From CAVVPY01 sp963750295 (GTDB taxonomy: Bacteria > Actinomycetota > Actinomycetes > Mycobacteriales > Jatrophihabitantaceae): DNA of 64,000 nucleotides. Location: contig CAVVPY010000001.1 in assembly GCA_963750295.1 (NCBI GenBank), forward strand, positions 2,860,569 through 2,924,568. The letters are read 5' to 3'. The notes under the pieces are model-generated. The model saw only the letters and a program-made list of their open reading frames with translations. It ran no database searches and was not told the origin of the DNA. Positions 44,474 through 51,482 of this stretch are shown here, piece by piece. Both the position numbers and the translations under genes were made by a program. How positions within the stretch are numbered: position 1 is the first letter of the stretch; each line of letters opens with the position of its first letter.

Positions 44474-44502
44474 CGGGACGTCCCGGACTTAGGCATGCCT
44501 TA
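44474..44502. promoter_or_regulatory. Two adjacent palindromes upstream of nuoA
   Basis: CGGGACGTCCCG (44474-44485) is a perfect 12-base palindrome. Four bases later lies TTAGGCATGCCTTA (44489-44502), whose central AGGCATGCCT is perfect. They lie in the only gap between the reductase gene and nuoA, where the nuo promoter must be. The second is loosely like half of an iron-regulator (IdeR/DtxR) box but lacks the full 19-base consensus. Operator function is inferred. Confidence 0.45.
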
Positions 44503-44511
44503 CAGATGTGT

Positions 44512-45841
44512 CTAACGCACGGCAGGGGTCAATGCAGTGAGGACGTGGATGACGCGATCGGACAGGTCGCCGTCGTGCGGGTCGCTCAGGTTGGCCAGCA
44601 GCTTGAGCACGAACCGCATCAGGGCCGGGTGCGGCAGCCCGTGCCGGGTGCACGCACGCATCACCTCGGGCCGTCCGATCAGCTTCACGAAGATGCCCCC
44701 GAGGCGGTAGTACGCGCCCCACTCGCGACGCATCCGCTCGGGGTAGGCGCGCAGCGCCCGCTCACGTGACGTGCCGTCCGGCCGGGCCAGCGCCTGGATC
44801 GCCGCCTCGGCCGCGAACCGGCCGGACTCCATCGCGTACGGGATGCCCTCGCCGTTGAACGGGTTGACCGACCCGCCGGCGTCGCCGACGAGCAGCATGC
44901 CTCGCACGTAGTGCGGCGTGCGGTTGAAGCCCATCGGCAGCGCCGCGCCGCGCGTCGGGCAGGTGGCGTTCTGCTCGCGCAGTCCCCACTCCGCCGGAGT
45001 GTTGTCGAGCCAGCGCGTGAGCATGCCGCGGTAGTCGTTCTTCTGCGTCCCGGCGCCGGAGTTGAGCACGCCCGAGCCCGGCGTTCACCGTCCCGTCACC
45101 CATGCCGAAGATCCAGCCGTAGCCGGGCAGCAGGGCCGACTCGTTGGGGACGCCGTCCCACAGCTCGAGCCACGACTCGAGGTAGTCGTCGTGGGTCTTG
45201 GGACTGGTGTAGTACCGGCGCACGGCGACGCCGAGAGGCCGCCTGTCGTTGCGGTGCACGCCGAGTTTCTGGGCCAGCTTGCCGCTGACACCCTCGCAGG
45301 TCAGCACGAGCGGCGCCCGGTACTCCACCGGCTGCCGTTCCGGACCGCGGCCGAGGACGCCGGCGACGCGACCGGTGCGATCGAGTACCGGCTCGGTGAC
45401 GGCCGTCTGCTCGAACAGTCGGGCACCGGCTTTGACCGCCTGCCGGGCGAGCAGCGCGTCCAGGTCCGCACGGGGGCGCACCAGCCCGTAGGGCGGGAAG
45501 TTAGTCAGCTCGGGCCAGTCCAGCTGCAGGCGCTGACCGCCGCCGATGACGCGCAGGCCGCGGTTGTGCAGCCAGCCCGCGTCCTGGCTGACGTCGATGC
45601 CCATCTCGATGAGCGCGCGCGTCCCGCGCGGGGTGAGCCCGTCCCCGCAGACCTTCTCGCGGGGGAACGTCGTCTTCTCTAGCAGCAGGACGTCGAGCCC
45701 CGCGGTGGCCAGCCAGTACGCGGCGCTGCTGCCGGACGGGCCGGCGCCGACGACGATGACGTCCGCGTCGTAGCGCTCGTCCTCCGGCACGGCCGGACGC
45801 ACCGCCGGCTCGGCCGTGACACCCGCGCTACCGCTGGTCAT
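44512..45841 (-). pseudogene. Geranylgeranyl/menaquinone reductase (MenJ-like), frameshifted
   Basis: Two minus-strand frames make one roughly 442-residue FAD-dependent reductase. The N-terminal part (ATG 45841) has VIVVGAGPSGSSAAYWLATAG, then KVCGDGLTPRGTRAL near residue 65 and YGWIFGMGDGTVNAGLG near 250. The C-terminal part has GMLLVGDAGGSVNPFNGEGIPYAMESG. They join at 45071-45073, where GGG on the coding strand should be GG to read GLGVLNSG. Family members saturate isoprene units of geranylgeranyl groups or menaquinone side chains, fitting the neighbouring nuo and polyprenyl synthase genes. The defect may be a pseudogene or an assembly insertion. Confidence 0.85.
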
Positions 45842-45943
45842 CTGGTGCTCCCGTCAGCGGGCCCATCGCTTGTGAACGCCTTCACGAGCTGTCGACTGCT
45901 GAGTCTAAGCGTGCCGAATCTCGCGTGCTGCCGGTGGGCGGGT

Positions 45944-46309
45944 TCAGGAAGCGCGCACACCGATCAGGTCGATGACGAACACCAGTGTCTTGCCCGCCAG
46001 CCGGTGGCCGCTACCAGCGGCGCCGTAGGCCTGGTGCGGCGGGATCGTCAGCTGACGGCGTCCGCCCACCTTCATCCCGGGGATGCCGTCCTGCCAGCCC
46101 TGGATCAGGCCGCGCAGCGGGAACTCGATGGACGAGCCGCGGTTCCAGGACGCGTCGAACTCGGCGCCGCTGTCGAACTCCACCCCCACGTAATGCACCT
46201 CGACGGTGTCACCGGGTTTGGCCTCGGCACCCTCGCCGACGGTGAGGTCGTGGATCTGCAGCTCGTCCGGTGCGTCGCCCTCGGGACGGTCGATCACAGG
46301 TTTGGTCAT
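45944..46309 (-). CDS. FKBP-type peptidyl-prolyl cis-trans isomerase
   Basis: This 121-residue single-domain cytosolic FKBP has no signal peptide. It shows GDTVEVHYVGVEFDSGAEFD near residue 33, FPLRGLIQGWQDGIPGMKVG near 64 and RQLTIPPHQAYGAAGSG near 86, covering the hydrophobic pocket residues Y, D, W and F/Y of active FKBPs. The ATG at 46309 is preferred over a longer frame. It is divergent from an acetyltransferase gene 31 bases away, so both promoters overlap. It accelerates proline isomerisation during folding. Confidence 0.93.
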   Translation of the reverse strand: MTKPVIDRPEGDAPDELQIHDLTVGEGAEAKPGDTVEVHYVGVEFDSGAEFDASWNRGSSIEFPLRGLIQGWQDGIPGMKVGGRRQLTIPPHQAYGAAGSGHRLAGKTLVFVIDLIGVRAS

Positions 46310-46340
46310 GAACCCCACCCTGCCAGGTCGTGTTGGATGG

Positions 46341-46790
46341 GTGACCGTGACCGTCCACGATGCCGCGCTGGCCGAACTCGACCCGGTCACGCTGTACCGG
46401 ATCCTGGCGCTGCGCACCGATGTGTTCGTCGTCGAGCAGGCCTGTCCGTACCCCGAACTGGACGCACGCGACCTGGAGCCCGGCACACGGCAGCTGTGGA
46501 TCGAGCGCGATGGCGAGGTGGTCGCCACGCTGCGCCTGTTGCGCGATCCCGGCGGCCATGCGCGCATCGGTCGCGTGGCGACCCGCTCCGACCTGCGCGG
46601 CGCGGGCCTGGCCGCCGAACTCATGCGCCGCGCGCTCGATCTGGCCGGCCCGACCGATGTCGTCCTCGATGCGCAGGCCTACCTGTTCGACTGGTACGCG
46701 CGCCTGGGCTTTCGCCGTGACGGCGAGGACTACCTCGACGACGGCATCCCGCACGTCCCGATGCGCCGCCACCTACAGTCGCCAGGATGA
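46341..46790 (+). CDS. GNAT acetyltransferase, ElaA-like
   Basis: This 149-residue ElaA-type GNAT protein shows LALRTDVFVVEQACPYPELDARD near residue 23, a family signature. The acetyl-CoA loop is IGRVATRSDLRGAGLAAELMRRAL near 84, and YARLGFRRDGEDYLDDGIPHVPM near 120. GTG at 46341 was chosen; GTG 46347 is possible. Its stop overlaps the thioesterase start as ATGA. The acceptor is unknown. Confidence 0.88.
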   Translation: MTVTVHDAALAELDPVTLYRILALRTDVFVVEQACPYPELDARDLEPGTRQLWIERDGEVVATLRLLRDPGGHARIGRVATRSDLRGAGLAAELMRRALDLAGPTDVVLDAQAYLFDWYARLGFRRDGEDYLDDGIPHVPMRRHLQSPG

Positions 46791-47425
46791 GCACCCACGC
46801 AACCGTCCCGTGGCCGGACGAGGACGACCGGATGAAGGTCTGGGCGGCCGCGGCAGCCGAGAACCGCGGGGGCGCGCCGTACGCCGGCCTTATTGCCGCG
46901 CAGCGGTTGCTCCAGGACCGCGTCGCGGGTGCCGTGTTGCCGGACGAACTCGTGCACGAGGTGACCCGACGCCTCGCTGATCTCGCCGACCTGCTGGGGC
47001 CGCACCAGGCCCCGGAGGCGGAGCGGTGGGACGGCTGGCGTCCCGACATCCCGGGCCGGGCGATGCCGGTGATGCCGCCGTACGTGATCGACGAGCGGGT
47101 GCCAGGCACGATGCGCGGACGGGTCGTGTTCACCCGCTTCTTCCTCGGCGGCGGCGCAGCCGCGCACGGCGGCTCGCACACGCTGCTCTTCGACGACGTG
47201 ATGGGCCACCTGGCGGGGATGGCCGGCGGGGTCTCCCGAACTGCGCAACTCACGGTGAACTATCGCCGCATCACGCCGATCGACGTGGAACTCGACTTCG
47301 ACTGCACGCTCGACCGCGTCGATGGGCGCAAGCGGTTCATCACCGCCCGGTTGCGCAACCCGGACGGGGACGTCGTCGCGGACGCCGAGGGCCTGTTCGT
47401 CCGCCTGCTGCAAGGACAGCAGTGA
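46787..47425 (+). CDS. Hotdog-fold acyl-CoA thioesterase-like protein
   Basis: This 212-residue protein has a helical N-terminal 100 residues followed by a hotdog domain. The domain shows FTRFFLGGGAAAHGGSHTLLFDDVMGHL, where the HGG and acidic residues fit the PaaI/4HBT active-site region, then TAQLTVNYRRITPID and a strand-rich end. It is translationally coupled to the upstream acetyltransferase. The likely reaction is hydrolysis of an acyl-CoA thioester; the substrate is unknown. Confidence 0.82.
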   Translation: MSTHATVPWPDEDDRMKVWAAAAAENRGGAPYAGLIAAQRLLQDRVAGAVLPDELVHEVTRRLADLADLLGPHQAPEAERWDGWRPDIPGRAMPVMPPYVIDERVPGTMRGRVVFTRFFLGGGAAAHGGSHTLLFDDVMGHLAGMAGGVSRTAQLTVNYRRITPIDVELDFDCTLDRVDGRKRFITARLRNPDGDVVADAEGLFVRLLQGQQ

Positions 47426-47504
47426 CCGAAAACGCGGTCGGCTGCCCGTGGACTGGGCCGTCGTGCGCGCAACGAGCGCATATCTCTCGATAATCATGCC
47501 ATTT

Positions 47505-47522
47505 GACAATCTAATCATTGTC
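47505..47522. promoter_or_regulatory. Inverted repeat in AT-rich patch (putative operator)
   Basis: GACAAT at 47505-47510 and ATTGTC at 47517-47522 form a perfect 6-base inverted repeat with a 6-base spacer. They lie inside an unusually AT-rich patch (about 47485-47550) upstream of the small hypothetical gene at 47624. TTGACA at 47504-47509 overlaps it as a possible -35, but no matching -10 at normal spacing is evident. Confidence 0.4.
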
Positions 47523-47623
47523 CCGGCAAGTGTTAGTTTGGTAGGGTTCGCGTAGCGCGGTTGCCGACTTCTCGGATCACGGGGCAGCAACCGCGGTCGA
47601 CCGCATGGGGAGCGGAGATAGGC

Positions 47624-47893
47624 ATGACGCACGCCAACTCGTTCGGACCAATCACAGACAAGCTCGCCTCGGACCTGCTGTCCGCCGGCGTGCGGCTGAC
47701 GACGCAGTTCGACCAGGATCCCGCGCGCCTGGCCCGGTTGCTCCAGGCATTCACGGTCGAGATCACGACTGCGCTCACGATCGCCGTCGGGCAACTCGAG
47801 CAGACCGAGATTGCGGCTGCTGCTCCCGATTTCGGTCCGGTCGGACGTCCCCGGGTACGTCACCTGCGGCCCGTTCCGTCAAATACCACCTGA
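47624..47893 (+). CDS. Small hypothetical protein (89 aa)
   Basis: The 89-residue protein MTHANSFGPITDKLASDLLS... is mostly helical in pattern for the first 60 residues (LLSAGVRLTTQFDQDPARLARLLQAFTVEITTALTIAVGQLEQ). It then has a Pro/Arg-rich tail. ATG at 47624 has GGAG/GGAGATAG within 4-12 bases upstream. It overlaps the upstream reach of the methyltransferase frame, though not its preferred start. I do not recognise the family; the AT-rich, palindrome-bearing upstream region suggests regulated expression. Confidence 0.6.
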   Translation: MTHANSFGPITDKLASDLLSAGVRLTTQFDQDPARLARLLQAFTVEITTALTIAVGQLEQTEIAAAAPDFGPVGRPRVRHLRPVPSNTT

Positions 47894-47942
47894 GCCCCGC
47901 CTCCAGAGCAAAAACCTGCACGGGGCGAGTTCGATCGACGAC

Positions 47943-48764
47943 GTGCCACCCGATGACCGATACCTGCTCGACAATCAGCAGGTCGAGGCGGGGCAGCGGT
48001 TCGACGCGCTCTCCATGCTGTTCGACCCGTCGACGTTCCGACACATCCAGGCGCTGGGCCTTGCGCCCGGGTGGCGGGTGTGGGAGGTCGGGTCCGGCGG
48101 CGCGAGCGTCCCGACCTGGTTGGCCGAACGGGTCGGCCCGCGCGGGCGGGTGCTGGCGACCGATATCGACACCTCGTGGATCGCGCACCACACCGGCCGC
48201 TTCGAGGTCGAGACCCACCACGTCGGATCCGATGCGCCGCCGCCCGGTCCGTTCGACTTGGTCCACGCGCGCCTCGTCCTCGTGCACGTCGAGCGACGCG
48301 CGGCAGCGATCGCCGCGATGGCCTCGGTCCTCGCGCCGGGCGGCTGGCTGCTGCTCGAGGAAGCCGACCCCGCGTTGCAGCCGTTGGTGTGTCCCGACGA
48401 ATGCGGCCCGGAACAGGCGCTGGCGAACAAGCTCAAACGCGGCTTCCGGTCACTGCTCGCCGAGCGCGGTGTGGATCTCGCATTCGGGCGCACGCTGCCT
48501 CGACTGCTGCGCGCGGCCGGGCTCGTCGACGTTGAGTCCGACGCCTACTTCCCCATCGCGGGGACGGGTTGCGCAGAACTGGAGCGTGCCACCGTCGAGC
48601 AGATTCGTGAGCGGCTGATCGCGGCCGGGCTCGCCACCCGAGCCGAGATCGGTGAGCACCTGGCGAACGTCGCCGCCGGTCACCTCGACCTCGCGACGTC
48701 ACCGATGATCTCGGCTTGGGCACGCAGAACGATGGCGCAGGATCTCAGCACTTCCGGTGGCTGA
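47943..48764 (+). CDS. Class I SAM-dependent methyltransferase
   Basis: This protein of about 273 residues begins VPPDDRYLLDNQQVEAGQRF. SAM motif I is WRVWEVGSGGASVPTWLAER near residue 40, with ATDIDTSW near 68. LVHARLVLVHVERRAAAIAAM is near 101 and VLAPGGWLLLEEADPAL near 123. The LLDNQ...R.. start resembles actinobacterial UbiE/antibiotic-type methyltransferases. The frame is open upstream to 47811, and GTG 47943 is a compromise without a strong ribosome site. The substrate is unknown. Confidence 0.8.
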   Translation: MPPDDRYLLDNQQVEAGQRFDALSMLFDPSTFRHIQALGLAPGWRVWEVGSGGASVPTWLAERVGPRGRVLATDIDTSWIAHHTGRFEVETHHVGSDAPPPGPFDLVHARLVLVHVERRAAAIAAMASVLAPGGWLLLEEADPALQPLVCPDECGPEQALANKLKRGFRSLLAERGVDLAFGRTLPRLLRAAGLVDVESDAYFPIAGTGCAELERATVEQIRERLIAAGLATRAEIGEHLANVAAGHLDLATSPMISAWARRTMAQDLSTSGG

Positions 48765-48800
48765 GTGCCGGCGGCGGTCAAGATTGTGACCGAACCCAGC

Positions 48801-49058
48801 TCAGGCGCACACGACGCCTTCGCATTGCACTGGTGGGTTGCCTGGTGAGTAGTCGTTGCCCTTGGCGGTGTTCCCGCCACCGTCGACCAGCGTGGAGTCG
48901 GTCACGGAGATCCCGCCCGAGCCGTTGAAGGACAAGGGACCGGGGCCCCAGATCGTGTGACCGCCGAGATTGAGGTTGACCTTGTTCGCGGCAATGATCA
49001 GCGCGACGTCGTAGCCGACGCAGACCAGATCGCCGTTGAGTGTCACGCTCGCCGTCAA
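48801..49058 (-). pseudogene. Remnant of a secreted beta-helix (NosD/pectate-lyase-like) protein
   Basis: An 85-residue minus-strand reading contains NGDLVCVGYDVALIIAANKVNLNLGGHTIWGPG, the typical first-coil pattern of secreted right-handed beta-helix proteins. It then breaks into a short Gly/Asn-rich tail ending CEGVVCA. No signal peptide or further coils precede or follow, and only a TTG start is available. I read it as a fragment of a longer exported protein, though a small intact protein cannot be excluded. Confidence 0.45.
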
Positions 49059-49121
49059 TGTCTGCCCTCAATGCACATTCGTCGCTTCCGCCGCTGGCGC
49101 CACCTTCGGCGCACCCTCCGC

Positions 49122-49853
49122 TCACCGCATATGCGCGAGATCCCGCCGGATGTAGCGCAGGTGTGCCCACTCCTCCTCCAGGATCACGCGAATGCAGTCA
49201 CCGACGCTCGGACGCCAGTCGCCGCCGCCCCAAGGGTTCTCGCGTTCCTCCGCGAGCAGTTCCGCCGTGGCCGTGGCCAGGAAGTCGGTCACCATCTGCT
49301 GTCGCTCGGCACGCACCGCGAGGATCTCCGCGTAGACCGGCGGGTCCACGCGGAAGATCGACATGTCGAAGCCCATCTCGTCGGCACCGGTGAAGATCTG
49401 GCCGATCTCGTGGAACGGCTGCCGAATCCGCAGGATGCCGCCGCGGAGCCAGGCGTCGGTCGCCAGGATGAGGTGCCGCAGGGTCTGGGCCAAGGACCAC
49501 TCGTCCTGGACGTGGGCGTCCACCAGGTCCGGCGGCGTCCCCGCCACCGTCGTCTGCCACGCGGACTGCACGGCCACCCAACCCTCGCGCAGCCCTTCGG
49601 GCGTTTGCGCCTTCTGCAACTCGCGGCCCGGGAACTGGCGGTTGAGCTCGGCATCCACGAGCGGCACCACGTCGACCCCGTTGACGAGGAGGCGGCCGAA
49701 GAACAGGTCGTGGCTGTCGATGTCGAGTCCGTCCACGTCGACGCCGCGCATCGTCATACCGCTGACATCGGAGAATCGCACGGTGGCGCCCTTGAAGCTC
49801 GCCTTGACGAAGGTCGCGCCCTCGAACTGCTTCGTGCCGGAATAGGTAGTCAT
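49122..49853 (-). CDS. DinB-superfamily protein with pentapeptide-like N-terminus
   Basis: This 243-residue protein has an N-terminal run, FEGATFVKASFKGATVRFSDVSG (residues 10-32), that fits about four pentapeptide-repeat steps. A four-helix DinB/MDMPI-type domain follows, with WSLAQTLRHLILATDAWLRG near residue 119 and DCIRVILEEEWAHLRYIRRDL near 220. The histidines in RHL and WAHLRY are potential metal ligands. DinB-fold actinobacterial proteins are often thiol (mycothiol)-dependent transferases. ATG start. No operon partner; a second DinB gene lies at 57021. Confidence 0.8.
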   Translation of the reverse strand: MTTYSGTKQFEGATFVKASFKGATVRFSDVSGMTMRGVDVDGLDIDSHDLFFGRLLVNGVDVVPLVDAELNRQFPGRELQKAQTPEGLREGWVAVQSAWQTTVAGTPPDLVDAHVQDEWSLAQTLRHLILATDAWLRGGILRIRQPFHEIGQIFTGADEMGFDMSIFRVDPPVYAEILAVRAERQQMVTDFLATATAELLAEERENPWGGGDWRPSVGDCIRVILEEEWAHLRYIRRDLAHMR

Positions 49854-50038
49854 CGCTCAATCATCACGCTGACGGGGACAGTCGTGCGGCATCGGCACGA
49901 ACGGCCTTCCCAGACCGGTCAACGGACTGTGCGCCCGATACGACGGTGGTCGGCGAGCCGGGCCGAGAGGCTCCCTTGGTTGGTGCCGCGTGCTAGTTCG
50001 CTCTCGGTCTGTGCCGCGAGGCTTCGGGCGGCTGGTCC

Positions 50039-50320
50039 TCAGCGAGGTCGGTAAGCGTCGCGTCGATGATCGATTCGCACGGCGATCACCTCACGCGGAT
50101 CGTCGCGCAGTCGATAGAGGACTCGATAGGTTCCGCGGCGTGCGGCCCAGATGCCGGCGAGTTCGCCGCGTAACGGCTTGCCCAGGCGTCGAGGTTCGGT
50201 CACCAGTGCTGTGGTCAGGACGTCGATCACCGCAACAGCGACCGGCTCGGGCAGATGGGTGGTGAGAGCGCGCCGTGCCGGTGGGGTTAGGACGAGTTCG
50301 TACTCCCCGTCCGTGGTCAC
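50039..50320 (-). CDS. RelE/ParE-family toxin
   Basis: This 93-residue toxin reads YELVLTPPARRALTTHLPEPVA, then GKPLRGELAGIWAARRGTYRVLYRLRDD and VIAVRIDHRRDAYRPR. It has the RelE pattern of a basic core with RGxYRVLY and C-terminal HRRDAY. RelE-type toxins cleave mRNA on ribosomes. GTG start at 50320 overlaps the stop of an antitoxin-like frame as GTGA, the standard antitoxin-toxin coupling. The toxin looks intact while the antitoxin appears truncated. Confidence 0.9.
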   Translation of the reverse strand: MTTDGEYELVLTPPARRALTTHLPEPVAVAVIDVLTTALVTEPRRLGKPLRGELAGIWAARRGTYRVLYRLRDDPREVIAVRIDHRRDAYRPR

Positions 50321-50469
50321 CGCCCGAGTCGGCGCACGGCATCCACGCCGCGGACAACGTCCCCGCGGGCATACGCGGCGTCAGCCTCACGGATGTCGGC
50401 GAGGGCCTCCGGGGCACTGAGCACCGCAATGGTCTCTTCAAGCTGGGGTCGAACCCACGACCTACGCAC
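50317..50469 (-). pseudogene. Phd/YefM-like antitoxin, N-terminus missing
   Basis: The frame ending at the TGA that overlaps the toxin start encodes LEETIAVLSAPEALADIREADAAYARGDVVRGVDAVRRLGR, a typical YefM/Phd C-terminal toxin-binding tail. Upstream residues (VRRSWVRPQ) are not antitoxin-like, and a stop lies about 20 codons further up. The DNA-binding half of about 45-50 residues is absent. The only start is GTG 50469, giving 50 residues. Confidence 0.6.
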
Positions 50470-50817
50470 GAGTCTGATCGCCTCGGCCGCGTCCGGGCGC
50501 GCTCGGAAACGTGACGCTCATGCCGATCTGCGGCTCCGCCTTCAGGATCATCTTTGCGCGCGAGATGGTCGGTTGCCCAGAGCGAGAGCGATCCTTTGGC
50601 GCGCAAACCTGATCATGAGCACACGTGTCTCGCTGCCCGATCTGCCGAGTTGAGGCACGTATCCGCTCTCCCGCCGGTGCAGCCGAGACTCCGGTCAGGC
50701 TCGGTCCGGCGATCGTTGGATCGTGTGCGATCGGGCCGTGCATCTCAGATCTGGATGCTGAGCGCCAGGGCACGGCCGACTCGTCCGGACGCCGGCCGTG
50801 CCCGTCGCGGGTAGGCG
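50470..50817. other. Gap without a recognisable gene
   Basis: These 348 bases separate the antitoxin remnant from the AOC-like gene. No frame shows family features. A minus-strand segment just upstream of the antitoxin (about 50470-50525) reads SVTFRARPDAAEAIRLV after one stop. That resembles the start of a ribbon-helix-helix protein and may be part of the eroded antitoxin region. Confidence 0.4.
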
Positions 50818-51330
50818 TCAGGCTGTGATGAATGTGCAGGTGATTGCGCTGTTGTCTGTGCCGTTGATCGATGTTGCGGTGCATTCGCCGGAGGCGCCGC
50901 GGTAGGTACTGGTACCGCCGGTGATGGCCATTTGGTGGGTCGGCGGCGGCCCGTCGGCGAGGACTTCGGTAAAGATGCCTTGAGTGGTGAGGGTGCCGTC
51001 GGGCAAGTCGACGGTGACCGTGACCTGCGCGTGCAGTGTGGTCGCACTGACTGCGACGATCTCCGCTGCTCCGGCCGCAGTGCCGACTTGATGTCCATGT
51101 TGGAACAGTCGGTCGAGGAACACCTGTTGGTCGCCGGCGCTGAGGCCCGGAGTGCCGAGGTCGATGTCGGTGTTCGCGGCGGCGTCGACTCGGTCGACGA
51201 AGCGGACCGTGTGCACCGCCGTTAGTGATGTTGGTGCGGCGCTAGCGGCGCTCCCTGCTGCGGTGGCGAGAGTCGCGGCGGCAGCGAGGACTGCAGCAGC
51301 CGACAACGTGGTCAGGGTGAGAGTTCTCAT
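50818..51330 (-). CDS. Secreted allene-oxide-cyclase-like barrel protein
   Basis: This 170-residue protein has a Sec signal peptide (residues 1-32, cleavage about SAASA|APT) and a beta-barrel body. The pattern RFVDRVDAAANTDIDLG, QVGTAAGAAEIV, HAQVTVTVDLPDGTLTTQGIF, HQMAITGGTSTYRGASGECTAT is that of AOC/dirigent-like barrels found in actinobacteria. Two late cysteines (in GECTAT and ITCTFITA) may form a disulfide. It is monocistronic and divergent from the histidine kinase. The ligand is unknown. Confidence 0.78.
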   Translation of the reverse strand: MRTLTLTTLSAAAVLAAAATLATAAGSAASAAPTSLTAVHTVRFVDRVDAAANTDIDLGTPGLSAGDQQVFLDRLFQHGHQVGTAAGAAEIVAVSATTLHAQVTVTVDLPDGTLTTQGIFTEVLADGPPPTHQMAITGGTSTYRGASGECTATSINGTDNSAITCTFITA

Positions 51331-51482
51331 CGTTCCTCCTATGCTCGTCGGGCGGATGCTGCTGACGATCGCGCGCCCGGGCCGGCGGGCACATGGGTGT
51401 CAGGTCCCGCGTCGGACGGGCAACCTGCCCGAAGAGTCGGGCGCAATTCGGGACGCATCCAAGGCACTGAACGCGCGAGACT

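Noticed and set aside
44489..44502. Full IdeR/DtxR iron box upstream of nuoA
   Set aside because: Only the central half resembles the 19-base consensus, so it is kept as an unnamed palindrome.
50442..50465. tRNA T-arm-like string (GTGGGTTCGACCCC on the minus strand)
   Set aside because: The T-stem does not pair fully, and no acceptor or anticodon arm can be drawn. The bases are explained by the antitoxin-like coding frame.
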